A DNA stretch of 56,903 nucleotides from a virus. The notes beneath the pieces were generated by a model. It had not been told where the DNA came from and made no database searches. It saw only the letters and a program-made list of their open reading frames with translations. Location: positions 1-56,903 of IMG/VR virus record IMGVR_UViG_3300022540_000584; one strand, given 5' to 3'. Of this stretch, positions 8,483 to 16,073 are shown in pieces (the first letter of the stretch is position 1; the number at the start of each line of letters is the position of its first letter). A program made the position numbers and the translations under genes.

Positions 8483-9316
8483 TTGAAAGACCCATCGGGC
8501 GCGGCGAAGGACAAAGCCGAACGGGAGTGGGAAGCAGCACTTTTAAAATACTGGCGTGAGCAACGGGAACGAATAAAGAAGCGGCTCGCGCCCGGGATAC
8601 CAAAGAGCCGCAAGGCCATCGGCGACTTGCCCAAGCGGCTGGATGCCGACTTCTGGCGCAACGAGGATGAAGAGTTGATGGCGGTGCTCGTGCCGCTGTT
8701 CACCGCCGCCGCTACGGGTGGCATCACGATACTGGCCGCCACGGTCGAGGCCGAGTTTGGCATAGTAGTCGATTGGACGCTGGCAAACGCCGAAGCGATA
8801 GAGTGGGCGCGGAAGCATGCCGCCGAACTGGTGAAGGGCGTCAACAAGTCCACGAAGGAGACGTTGCGCCAAGTCATCTCTGCCTGGCTCGATACGCCAG
8901 GCTCCACGATGAATGACCTATTCAGGCAGATCGGGATAATCGAGGAGATACCGGGCAAGTTCGTGTTCAGCGCGGCGCGGGCAAAGATGATCGGCGTGAC
9001 AGAAGTAACGAACAGTTATCAGGCCGGACACGAAGCAGGATATGAGGCGGCGGGCTTTCCCTCTACGGCATTTGGGCCGACGGCTCATCCGAACGGAAGA
9101 TGTTGGACTAATGCCGATGTATTGCCGAACAATGAATTCGTGATCGTGTGGCGGACGAACCGTGACAGCTTGGTATGCACGCGACCACTGGCGACACCGT
9201 GGGGCGAGGTCGCGGGCTGTGCGGCGCTGGAAAACGTGATAGTCTCTGAGGGGCCGTGGCTGGGCTGGAATTTTAGAGACGCCGCGCGGGAAGCGAGGGC
9301 GAGGGAGAGGGGATAG
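8483..9316 (+). CDS. MuF-like head morphogenesis protein
   Basis: A helical N-terminus (EREWEAALLKYWREQRERIK) is followed by the MuF/SPP1 gp7 domain: FSAARAKMIGVTEVTNSYQAG, then AHPNGRCWTNADVLPNNEFVIVW and conserved Cys-containing C-terminal elements. Minor capsid MuF proteins act in head assembly near the portal. TTG after GAGGGA is chosen as start because it avoids a 137-nt overlap with the portal; the frame stays open back to an ATG at 8333. Confidence 0.82.
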   Translation: MKDPSGAAKDKAEREWEAALLKYWREQRERIKKRLAPGIPKSRKAIGDLPKRLDADFWRNEDEELMAVLVPLFTAAATGGITILAATVEAEFGIVVDWTLANAEAIEWARKHAAELVKGVNKSTKETLRQVISAWLDTPGSTMNDLFRQIGIIEEIPGKFVFSAARAKMIGVTEVTNSYQAGHEAGYEAAGFPSTAFGPTAHPNGRCWTNADVLPNNEFVIVWRTNRDSLVCTRPLATPWGEVAGCAALENVIVSEGPWLGWNFRDAAREARARERG

Positions 9317-9318
9317 CA

Positions 9319-9585
9319 ATGGGCAAAAGAGCAGTCCAAGTATCTGGTGAACTCTGGCAACAGATATGCACCGTTGGGTGGACCGGCAACAGGCTGGAGT
9401 GCATTGAGGGCTTGCCGGAAGGGGTGACTTTCCACAGCGCCTTTTATATTCCCTCGGTGTGCCTGGGGACGCATATACTTACGTTTGTTTTTGAGCATCC
9501 CGACTGGCCGAAGCTTGAACTAGGCGAGGAGATACCGATGATTGAAGTAGTCTGGAAACAGACATACGATGACCTGGGATTGTAA
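9319..9585 (+). CDS. Conserved phage protein, 88 aa, unknown
   Basis: It is a small beta-rich soluble protein (GLPEGVTFHSAFYIP, TFVFEHPDWPKLELGEEIPM). It begins two bases after the MuF stop and ends directly before the HK97 gp10-like gene. Proteins of this size and motif (VFEHP, then acidic GEEIP) recur in siphovirus gene clusters without known function. A head-completion accessory is possible only by position. Confidence 0.65.
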   Translation: MGKRAVQVSGELWQQICTVGWTGNRLECIEGLPEGVTFHSAFYIPSVCLGTHILTFVFEHPDWPKLELGEEIPMIEVVWKQTYDDLGL

Positions 9586-9975
9586 ATGCCCGACGACGCC
9601 GGTTTCCACATAGAGAACCTGCCCGAACTCATAGCCGCGCTGAAACAGTTTCCCAAGGACGTTCAGCGGGGGCTTAGGGTCGCCATGCGCGTAGCGAGTG
9701 AGGTAGTGCGCTCAGGCGTGGCGGAGTACTCGGCGGCCACCGGCGCGAACATGCCGCCGGGGCTGAACGGCTATTCGTGGTACGAGCGCGGCTTTGGCAC
9801 GCGCACCGTGACGGGCAGGGCTTATGCCACCAGCGAGGTGCTGGGCAAGTCGTGGACCGTGAAGGTCAAACAGACGGCGCGGATGACGAGCGGTATCATC
9901 GGTACGAACGTCAGTTATGCCCAACTCGTGCAAGGCGCGAAGCAGGCGGGCTTCCACCGGGCGCGGGGAGGGTAG
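9586..9975 (+). CDS. HK97 gp10-like head-tail joining protein, ended early by TAG
   Basis: The N-terminus (NLPELIAALKQFPKDVQRGLRVAMRVASEVV) and SGIIGTNVSYAQLVQGAKQAGFH match HK97 gp10-like tail-completion proteins that connect head and tail. The frame meets TAG after RARGG but then stays open 33 more codons and ends AFGDVVKRALAKIAAKGA, the amphipathic helix expected at the C-terminus of this family. A single TGG-to-TAG change, a sequencing error or readthrough would explain it. Confidence 0.78.
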   Translation: MPDDAGFHIENLPELIAALKQFPKDVQRGLRVAMRVASEVVRSGVAEYSAATGANMPPGLNGYSWYERGFGTRTVTGRAYATSEVLGKSWTVKVKQTARMTSGIIGTNVSYAQLVQGAKQAGFHRARGG

Positions 9976-9978
9976 TCG

Positions 9979-10077
9979 GTGGAGCGGGTGCTGTGCTCCT
10001 GGCGCGGGCGCATCTGGGGGGCGTTCGGCGACGTGGTGAAACGGGCGCTGGCTAAGATAGCGGCGAAGGGGGCGTAG
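9979..10077 (+). pseudogene. In-frame C-terminal remainder of the gp10-like gene
   Basis: It lies in the same frame as the gp10-like gene, immediately after its TAG. A GTG here follows GGGGAGGG at about 8 nt, so the 32-residue tail could also be translated separately. Content ends VVKRALAKIAAKGA, helix-forming. The sequence cannot distinguish a broken gene, readthrough and a separate start. Confidence 0.45.
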
Positions 10078-10080
10078 GCG

Positions 10081-10602
10081 GTGAATATATCTTTCAAGAT
10101 ATTAGAGGGTGAACCAGATGCATCGATCACGCTTCCTGGTGACATTGGCTGCAAAGACCTTGAGCGAATAGGGCGTGAGATACGGGCGGCACTAGACCAG
10201 GCCGAACTCAGAGGAGAACAAAAGGCGCTGGCGAAGATTGCGGCGCCGGGAGGGGAGATGAAAGTATCAGATGAACTTATGTATGGAGAGGCACTACTCA
10301 CAGAGTACTGGCAAGAGTTCAATCAGACAGTTGCCGAAAAGATGTTTATGGAGATAGACAAGGCGATAATGGGGCCAGAAGTCAGCGTCAAGGCGCGCTT
10401 CCTTGAACTGCTGGAACAACATCCAGAACTGGCGCGGGGCCAGGTGTATATACAGGCTGTGATGGAGATAGGGGATCGAGTCATTGCAGAGGTAGTGGAG
10501 GGAATGGAAACGGATGAGCCTATCATTACGAAGGCATGGATAGGGAACCTTGACGAATATCGGTACTGTATAATGCAGATTGCGGTGGGAGATGAGGAAT
10601 GA
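10081..10602 (+). CDS. Unknown 173-aa acidic helical protein
   Basis: It starts at GTG shortly after an AAGGGGGCG site. It has a short beta start (NISFKILEGEPDASITLPGD), then long helices (DLERIGREIRAALDQAELRG, FLELLEQHPELARGQVYIQA) and a C-terminal strand (RYCIMQIAVGDEE). It lies among head-completion genes; no family is recognised. Its stop overlaps the next start (ATGA). Confidence 0.6.
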   Translation: MNISFKILEGEPDASITLPGDIGCKDLERIGREIRAALDQAELRGEQKALAKIAAPGGEMKVSDELMYGEALLTEYWQEFNQTVAEKMFMEIDKAIMGPEVSVKARFLELLEQHPELARGQVYIQAVMEIGDRVIAEVVEGMETDEPIITKAWIGNLDEYRYCIMQIAVGDEE

Positions 10603-10910
10603 CTTGCGGGCCAGAGACAGTTTCTATACCGCCGGGCGAGCAGATCCGCTTTACCGGTTTATCTGGTACTATGGCTGCCTTGACAACGAAGACAGCAGAA
10701 GTAGTTGTATACGGCATTTGGAGCGACATCGATGAGAATTGGCTAACGCTGCCGTCAGGGGAGTTATTCCATACCGTGTTCCCGTCCGTTGCTCAGGCGC
10801 AGTTGCACAGCGTGACAGTGTATTATCCAGATGTTCAAGCAAAATTGCAGTTTTATGTTCGCGAGTTGCCACCACTGGAGACCAATGACACCCAAGCCAA
10901 CCTGGACTGA
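10599..10910 (+). CDS. Unknown 103-aa protein, paralogue of the 73-aa protein after the terminator
   Basis: The start is coupled to the gene before it. Residues about 35-95 (VVYGIWSDIDENWLTLPSGE, then LFHTVFPSVAQAQLHSV and LQFYVREL) align with the protein at 11277 through the shared pattern YGI..W..L..GE.FHT..A.AQL..V..VRE. The domain is small and probably beta-rich. The role is unknown; the duplicated copies flank the transcription terminator. Confidence 0.6.
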   Translation: MTCGPETVSIPPGEQIRFTGLSGTMAALTTKTAEVVVYGIWSDIDENWLTLPSGELFHTVFPSVAQAQLHSVTVYYPDVQAKLQFYVRELPPLETNDTQANLD

Positions 10911-11154
10911 CGAGGAGCAGTTCTGGCGCAGCGTCCGCCGCGCGATGCTGGAACTGGTGAACGCCATAGAGGTGGGCAAGCTGAGCGAGCACATTGACGT
11001 TCCTACCTCCAAGATGCGGGGATATCTAAAATCGTATCGGCTGGCCTATGCCTTCCCGCCCATCGCCGCCGAGCGCGTGCGCGAGCGCATTGCAGAATTG
11101 ACGGCGGAAAAGGTCGTGGAGTTGACAACGAAGGCGGAATGTGATAAACTGTAG
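10885..11154 (+). CDS. Unknown helical phage protein, 89 aa
   Basis: The ATG (MTPKPTWTDEEQFW) after a CTGGAG site is chosen because upstream residues are only overlap with the previous gene. It is almost entirely helical (QFWRSVRRAMLELVNAIEVG, ERVRERIAELTAEKVVELT) with a possible HTH-like middle (SKMRGYLKSYRLAYAF). It is the last gene before an intrinsic terminator, at the end of the packaging and portal transcription block. Confidence 0.6.
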   Translation: MTPKPTWTDEEQFWRSVRRAMLELVNAIEVGKLSEHIDVPTSKMRGYLKSYRLAYAFPPIAAERVRERIAELTAEKVVELTTKAECDKL

Positions 11155-11229
11155 GGGATAACAATCAAATAACTGGCCGTTCTTAATTGAAACGCCGCTG
11201 ACTTTTTAGCAGCCGTCTGCCACAGGCAG

Positions 11230-11259
11230 AACGCCGCTGAGAGACTAGCGGCGTTTTTT
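11230..11259 (+). terminator. Intrinsic terminator after packaging/portal block
   Basis: A perfect 9-bp stem AACGCCGCT / AGCGGCGTT with an 8-nt loop (GAGAGACT) runs into TTTTTT. It lies in the only clear gap of this region, before the protease and capsid genes. A copy of AACGCCGCTGA also occurs about 38 nt upstream. No matching promoter for the capsid block was recognised. Confidence 0.85.
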
Positions 11260-11276
11260 GCGTGTAAGAGCATGGC

Positions 11277-11498
11277 ATGAGTGATAAACAAACGATATAC
11301 GGCATTCAGGCTATAGAGAAAAAACTGTGGTACGTCCTAGATACTGGTGAAGTATTCCACACGCCCCATCGTGCTGTTGCCATGGCGCAATTGCAGCACG
11401 TAAAGTATCACTGTATACCAGAATATACATATGCTGTGCGTGAGTTTACCCCATCAAATGAATGTTCAGGAGGCGACTTATGCCATACGATAAACTGA
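11277..11498 (+). CDS. 73-aa paralogue of the 103-aa protein before the terminator
   Basis: TIYGIQAIEKKLWYVLDTGE, then VFHTPHRAVAMAQLQHV and YTYAVREF, matches the same spaced pattern as the protein encoded at 10599. The N-terminal extension of the longer copy is absent. The ribosome site is weak. Its 3' end overlaps the start of the protease gene by 19 nt. Confidence 0.55.
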   Translation: MSDKQTIYGIQAIEKKLWYVLDTGEVFHTPHRAVAMAQLQHVKYHCIPEYTYAVREFTPSNECSGGDLCHTIN

Positions 11499-12391
11499 GC
11501 GACGCGCCCGCCTCGTTACGAGGCATAAAGCCGCCATTGACGTTGGCACAGATAAACGGCATTGCCCGGTGCGCTGATGCGCTGGAAGACGAGGGCGAAG
11601 TTGAGAGTCCTCATGCCGTATGTATCTCGTCTTTCAAGAAATCACACCAGATTGAGGATGGCAAGTGGGTCAAGCGCGAGGGAGGCAAATCAATGGACAC
11701 GGTAGAGATTGACGGTGTAAAAGTGCGCTTGGAAGAGTTAGTAGCAGCCTATAAAGCAATAATGGAACGTGAAGCAGCGCTGGAGGACAAGCCGCTTGCC
11801 GTCAAGACCCTGCGCGAGGAAAACGGCGGCATCGTCGTGGGCGGCCCCTTGCTGCTATTTGGCGATGCCCGGCACCGCGATCTGCAAAAAGAATATTTCA
11901 CGCCTGAAACGTGGCTGGGGCTGGACGAATACAAGTCTGTCCCAGCCCTGTTCCATCACGGGCTCGACCAGGACATCGGCCTGGCCGTGATGGGACATCG
12001 CGTCAAGGCAGAGGTGCGCGATACCGGCGTGTGGGTAGAGGATTGGCTTGACACATCCGGAAAATACTGGCAGATGGTCAAGCCGCTGCTGGATGCCGAG
12101 GCGCTATATTACTCACCCGGCAGCGCGCCACATCTCGTAAAACGCCACAGTGACGGGCGGCTGGAATCTTTCCCCGTCATCGAGGATACGTTGACACCCA
12201 TTCCGGCACAGTTCCGGCTGTTGCCGGTTGACCAGGTGAAGGCGGCGTACAAAGCCGCCGGCCTAGACCTCCCGCAACTGGATGAAGGCGGAGAACCGGC
12301 GGGGGCCGGTTGCCAGAAGGCAGAGGCGGAGAAGATGCAGGCCGAGATTGAGTTAGCATTACAAGAGATTGAACTAGCGGAGGTAAACTAA
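11480..12391 (+). CDS. Prohead protease with ChaB/XkdF-like N-terminus
   Basis: AGGAGG precedes the chosen ATG. Residues about 1-67 resemble the ChaB-like segment found in XkdF-type capsid maturation proteases (SPHAVCISSFKKSHQIEDGKW). The protease domain has FHHGLD (His159/160) and YYSPGSAPH (Ser212 and Ser215), the expected His-Ser elements of HK97-type prohead proteases. The C-terminus is a charged helix. It cleaves the scaffold or capsid delta domain during maturation, and its stop overlaps the capsid start (TAATG). Confidence 0.82.
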   Translation: MPYDKLSDAPASLRGIKPPLTLAQINGIARCADALEDEGEVESPHAVCISSFKKSHQIEDGKWVKREGGKSMDTVEIDGVKVRLEELVAAYKAIMEREAALEDKPLAVKTLREENGGIVVGGPLLLFGDARHRDLQKEYFTPETWLGLDEYKSVPALFHHGLDQDIGLAVMGHRVKAEVRDTGVWVEDWLDTSGKYWQMVKPLLDAEALYYSPGSAPHLVKRHSDGRLESFPVIEDTLTPIPAQFRLLPVDQVKAAYKAAGLDLPQLDEGGEPAGAGCQKAEAEKMQAEIELALQEIELAEVN

Positions 12392-13788
12392 TGAACGAGT
12401 GGGAAAAGTTTTTCAAACAAGCAAAAGAGAAGCTGATTGCCGCCAAGGCGTTGCTTGAGGGCGACGCGCCGGACATGGAGCAGATCAAAGCGCTTCAGGC
12501 TGACGCGGCACAGTTGCAAGAGCGGGCCGAGGCGATGAAGGCCGTGGCGAGTAGCCTCGGCGCGATCGCAGAGCCGCAGTTGCCCGCCGCCCTGCCGACC
12601 GGCCCGGATCCGGCGCCGACGCCCGCGCCGACGCAGGCAGAGCACGATGCCGCTGTAGTGAAGGCTGTAACTATCTTGCGCTTTGGCGTCACCGATGAGC
12701 CGACGTCGCTGGTGATGCGCGAGATTTACGGCGATGACTACCGGCAGAAGTTCTGGGAGCAGGAACAGGGCCTCAAGGCCTACATGCGCGATCCCTATGG
12801 TATGATAGCGCGCGGGCAGCGGCAGATGTGGAGTTCCACCGACGTAGTGGACATGCTCAAGAGCGGCCTAAGCGTCGCCGAGATCAAGGCCACGATGGTT
12901 GAGGGGACTGACATCCTGGGCGGCTTCGCAGTGCCACCGCACGTGATGAGTAACATCATCGCACGGATGAGGGGTCTCACCGCCGTGCGAGAGGGCGGCG
13001 CGCTGATCATCCAGTCTGCGAGCAACATGGTCAAATGGCTGCGGTTAACCGGAGGTGGGAGCCAATATCCAACTGCCATGCGCGGCCTGTGGGGAACCGA
13101 GACTCAGTCGCCGACGGCGGACGACTTCAAGCTCGGAGAATTGGACATCCCGGTGAACGTCTATACCTATAAGGTGAATTTTAGCGTATCATTGCTAGAG
13201 GACGCCGTGAACCTGGTACAGGTGTTCACCAGCCTGGTCGCCGACACGATGGCGATCGACGAGGACACGGTTTGCCTGACCGGGGACGGCGCAGGGAAGC
13301 CGCGCGGCCTCCTGCCCGGCACGGCAGGGAGCGGTGCGAACGCCGACGCGCTGACAGAGGTAGTCTCGGGCCATGCATCGGAAATAGCGATGGACGGCCT
13401 GAAACTGCTCAAGCGCGGCATCCAGTCACAGTACCGCGCAGCCGGCAGGGCTACCCTGATCGGCAACTCTGATACCGGCGCGGATATTGAGACGATGACC
13501 GATGGGATGGGTCGCTACTTCGTAGACGACCTGAATGTAGGCGAGAAGTTCTTGGGCGCTACGTGGCGTGAGAGCGAGAGTATGCCCGACGTGACTGCCG
13601 GGTATTTCCCTCTCATTTATGGCGATATGTCAGGATACGCAATCGTCGAACGCCTGGGTATGGCTATCCAGCGCTATAACGATAGCAATACCGGGATCAA
13701 CCTGGTGCAATTCCACATCCGCCGCCGGTTGGGCGGACGTGTGATTGAGCCGTGGAAATTCGCGGTCCAAGAAGTTGCTGCGAGCTAG
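12391..13788 (+). CDS. Major capsid protein, HK97 fold
   Basis: The 465-aa protein has an N-terminal coiled-coil delta/scaffold domain (residues 1-60), a Pro/Ala linker (about 70-85), then the HK97 capsid domain: DILGGFAVPPHVMSNIIARM, TETQSPTADDFKLGELDIPV, NFSVSLLEDAVNLVQVFTSL and TGDGAGKPRGLLPG. The linker is the likely cleavage region for the protease encoded immediately upstream. Confidence 0.93.
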   Translation: MNEWEKFFKQAKEKLIAAKALLEGDAPDMEQIKALQADAAQLQERAEAMKAVASSLGAIAEPQLPAALPTGPDPAPTPAPTQAEHDAAVVKAVTILRFGVTDEPTSLVMREIYGDDYRQKFWEQEQGLKAYMRDPYGMIARGQRQMWSSTDVVDMLKSGLSVAEIKATMVEGTDILGGFAVPPHVMSNIIARMRGLTAVREGGALIIQSASNMVKWLRLTGGGSQYPTAMRGLWGTETQSPTADDFKLGELDIPVNVYTYKVNFSVSLLEDAVNLVQVFTSLVADTMAIDEDTVCLTGDGAGKPRGLLPGTAGSGANADALTEVVSGHASEIAMDGLKLLKRGIQSQYRAAGRATLIGNSDTGADIETMTDGMGRYFVDDLNVGEKFLGATWRESESMPDVTAGYFPLIYGDMSGYAIVERLGMAIQRYNDSNTGINLVQFHIRRRLGGRVIEPWKFAVQEVAAS

Positions 13789-13812
13789 GTTAGAGTAAGT
13801 TAGGTTAGGAGG
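13789..13812 (+). repeat. TTAG-type repeats ahead of an accessory head gene
   Basis: The gap between capsid and the next gene reads GTTAGAGTAAGTTAGGTTAG followed by GAGG, three TTAG units that run into the ribosome site. The same kind of sequence fills the gap before the endolysin gene and recurs near 52.46 kb. Confidence 0.5.
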
Positions 13813-13820
13813 AAATGACA

Positions 13821-14303
13821 ATGAGCGGAAGTTTACTGAGTTCCAAGTACAAGTTTGTCAGCGGGCACACCGAAGCCGCCGACAGCGCCAGCCACGACCT
13901 GGAGGATGTGCTCGTCAATGACGAGTATTATCCTGCGTCGGGCTCTTACATCGATGTTTCGGGTGCTGAGCGGGTGCACGTTCTGCTTCACATCGGCACG
14001 CTGGCGGACGCCATCACATTCCAGTTGTATGAGGCGGAGGCGGTAGATGGCACAGAGGACGCGCTGAGCAGCTCGTACTACAAGCATACCTGCACCGCCA
14101 CCGACGAGGGCGAGTTCGTCGTCATCACGATCGAGGTGTCACGGATGAGCCTTGACCACCACTTCCTCACCACGAAAGTGGGGGCCGTGAGCGGCAGCGA
14201 CTATGCCACGATCGTCTACTTGCTGGAGATGTACGGGGAATTGCCGCCGACGCAGAGCACCGACTACTTCCCCAGCGGCAACCAATACTACTTCACCGGA
14301 TAG
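13821..14303 (+). CDS. Accessory head protein, 160 aa
   Basis: AGGAGG lies 8 nt before this ATG but only 2 nt before another in-frame ATG at 13815, so the downstream start (MSGSLLSSKYK) is preferred. The protein is beta-rich (ERVHVLLHIGTLADAITFQL, FVVITIEVSRMSLDHHF). Position right after the capsid gene suggests a decoration, head-fibre or head-completion protein. Confidence 0.65.
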   Translation: MSGSLLSSKYKFVSGHTEAADSASHDLEDVLVNDEYYPASGSYIDVSGAERVHVLLHIGTLADAITFQLYEAEAVDGTEDALSSSYYKHTCTATDEGEFVVITIEVSRMSLDHHFLTTKVGAVSGSDYATIVYLLEMYGELPPTQSTDYFPSGNQYYFTG

Positions 14304-14321
14304 CCGGTGTGGAAACAACTA

Positions 14322-14390
14322 CGGGCGGGGGGGGGGGGGCGGGGGGCAAAAAAAGTCGGGGGGGGGGGGCCCCACGCCCGCCCCGCCATA
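14322..14390 (+). repeat. Poly-G / GC-rich low-complexity gap, probably a misread hairpin
   Basis: Runs of 13, 6 and 12 G interrupted by C and A7 are followed by C-rich sequence (CCCCACGCCCGCCCCGCC). No other place in the window looks like this. A strong G-rich/C-rich hairpin, perhaps a terminator or attenuator after the capsid operon, that the sequencing chemistry could not read would produce such a tract. Confidence 0.6.
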
Positions 14391-14400
14391 GGGGGTACAA

Positions 14401-15081
14401 ATGAATCAGAAACAATGGACGAAACCGTGGAGGTTTGTCGCCGCCGTCGCGCTGGCAGTGAGCACGCTCGCCGCCACACTAGCCGGCATCGCAATCTGGG
14501 CTCCGGCGGAAGAGGCCGTACCGCGCGCGCCTCAATGCAATGTATACACCGAACAGGGATGTGATAAGTACGTCGTGGCTTCTGGCGGCGAATTGGAATT
14601 GAGCGGCGAACTGGAGGTGCAGTCTGCCGGCGAGGTGGAGATACTGTCGGGCGGCATCTTGGATGTACAGAGCGGCGCGACGTTCGCGCCGGCGCTGAGC
14701 GGCGACGTCACTTTCGAGAACGGCACCACGCTCGGCGAGGCAGTCGATACGGTACTCGACCTCTCTGAATTCCTCGCGTTCACCGCGCAGACCGCCATAA
14801 GCATCACGGAAGGGGCAACAATCACGCCGACGGGCACTTATCAGCCGTTGACCTCCGCTGCGGCCGTGACTACCAGTACATCTTGCGCTGTCTACAGCGG
14901 GACTGTCAAGGGGCAGATTCTTGTCTTGACGAACGAAAATGCCTCCGACGCGATTATAATCGACGACGGGGCCAACACTGCCCTGGGCGGAAACAAGACG
15001 CTCACTGGCGGCCAGGGCGATGCGCTGTACTTGATGTGGGACGAGACGGATTGGTTCTGCATTGGTTATAACGATAACTGA
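14401..15081 (+). CDS. Membrane-anchored or signal-bearing beta-helical virion protein
   Basis: Residues about 11-33 form one hydrophobic segment (FVAAVALAVSTLAATLAGIA). Repeating short beta strands follow (GGELELSGELEVQSAGEVEI, GGILDVQSGATF), as in a beta-solenoid, and then a C-terminal domain with GGNKTLTGGQGDALYLMW. It is probably a head appendage or fibre. An uncleaved hydrophobic N-terminus is unusual for a virion protein and may anchor it or direct export. Confidence 0.6.
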   Translation: MNQKQWTKPWRFVAAVALAVSTLAATLAGIAIWAPAEEAVPRAPQCNVYTEQGCDKYVVASGGELELSGELEVQSAGEVEILSGGILDVQSGATFAPALSGDVTFENGTTLGEAVDTVLDLSEFLAFTAQTAISITEGATITPTGTYQPLTSAAAVTTSTSCAVYSGTVKGQILVLTNENASDAIIIDDGANTALGGNKTLTGGQGDALYLMWDETDWFCIGYNDN

Positions 15082-15176
15082 TGGGCATCGCTTTCTGTCT
15101 GCTATGTGCGATCTTTGCCCTCGGCGGACTCGTCCAGGCTGTCTTGGTCATCGTCCGGCGAGCGCGACGAGGATGA
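15081..15176 (+). CDS. 31-aa single-helix membrane peptide
   Basis: The ATG overlaps the preceding stop (TGATG), and the peptide's stop lies one base before the next ATG, so it is coupled on both sides. It is one hydrophobic helix (MGIAFCLLCAIFALGGLVQA, VLVIV) ending in RRARRG, an N-out/C-in type positive end. It is directly paired with the CHAT-like peptidase gene and may be its membrane partner. Confidence 0.55.
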   Translation: MGIAFCLLCAIFALGGLVQAVLVIVRRARRG

Positions 15177-15177
15177 G

Positions 15178-15723
15178 ATGCGAGTATTCGCGTACTGTTG
15201 CGCGAGCTTCGCAGATGTGACGAGGAAGGCAGCGGGCGTTGAGCCTTTGATCTCGCCGCCGGCTTCAGTCTATAATCTCGACCCACAACGGCTGAGCGGA
15301 CGTGACTTACTGTACTTCGACTTACACGGCTTGCCGGGCGAATCGTTCTGGCTGGGTGACGACCGCACCTTAGCAATGACAGCAACTGCATTGAGGACAG
15401 TCAACCTGGCCGGCACCGTCGTCTTTGCCTTAAGTTGCTTTCTCGCCGATCCTAATAGCCCGATGCTGGACGCCTTGCTCGACGCCGGGGCACGCTACGT
15501 CGTCGGCGGCGACGGCCAGAACTGGGCGGGCGGGAAGCGAGCAATGATGGGGGCTGGACTGCTGGGCCTATGGTTCCGGCGGCTGCTGACCTGGGGGATC
15601 CCGCCGCTCGAGGCGCTGGCCTGGGCGAAGCGACGGGTTGGCTTGTCGGCGATAAAACGGGGTAAGCGCCTGGCGGCGAAGGACACGCTTGGCTTTCGGG
15701 CATACTATCGGGAGGCGACATGA
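15178..15723 (+). CDS. CHAT/caspase-like cysteine peptidase
   Basis: The 181-aa protein has the CHAT-domain pattern: LLYFDLHG with His50-Gly51, VVFALSCFLAD with Cys87, then LLDAGARYVVGGDGQNW and LLTWGIPPLEALAWAKRRV, the usual C-terminal helix of CHAT proteins. His50 and Cys87 form the expected dyad. CHAT proteins are clan CD proteases, often in bacterial immunity or cell-death modules; a copy within a phage head operon is unexpected. The start MRVFAYCC follows GAGGATGAG. It overlaps the next gene (ATGA). Confidence 0.65.
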   Translation: MRVFAYCCASFADVTRKAAGVEPLISPPASVYNLDPQRLSGRDLLYFDLHGLPGESFWLGDDRTLAMTATALRTVNLAGTVVFALSCFLADPNSPMLDALLDAGARYVVGGDGQNWAGGKRAMMGAGLLGLWFRRLLTWGIPPLEALAWAKRRVGLSAIKRGKRLAAKDTLGFRAYYREAT

Positions 15724-16061
15724 GCTCTATTCAATTAGCGGTAGATGTTTGTTACCGCGCTGCGATACGTTGTAATACCAGCGGCAACAATACTATCGTC
15801 GCCGCTACCAGCGGCAAGAAGATCAAAGTGCTCGGCGTATTCTTGGTAGCCGCTGGTAGCGTAGACGTGCGCTTCGAATCTGGCGCGAGCGGCACAGCAC
15901 TAACCGGCCAAATGAGCCTGGCCGCCGACGGTGACGGTTTTGTGCTTCCCGTCGCCCCCGCTGGCTACCATTGGTTCGAGACCGCATCTGGAGCACTGCT
16001 GAACCTGGAGTTGTCCGGGGCGGTATACGTAGACGGGTGTATAGTATATTACGTGGAGTAG
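15720..16061 (+). CDS. Small beta-rich head decoration-like protein, 113 aa
   Basis: The repeated strand pattern KKIKVLGVFLVAAGSVDVRF, FVLPVAPAGYHWFETASG and ALLNLELSGAVYVDGCIVYY is typical of small single-domain phage proteins thought to decorate capsids or connect head parts. Its start overlaps the CHAT gene's stop. Confidence 0.65.
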   Translation: MSSIQLAVDVCYRAAIRCNTSGNNTIVAATSGKKIKVLGVFLVAAGSVDVRFESGASGTALTGQMSLAADGDGFVLPVAPAGYHWFETASGALLNLELSGAVYVDGCIVYYVE

Positions 16062-16073
16062 CGCGGAGGTTAG

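Noticed and set aside
11188-11228. Second hairpin upstream of the terminator (CTGCC-ACA-GGCAG)
   Set aside because: The stem is short and no U tract follows; only the downstream hairpin has terminator form.
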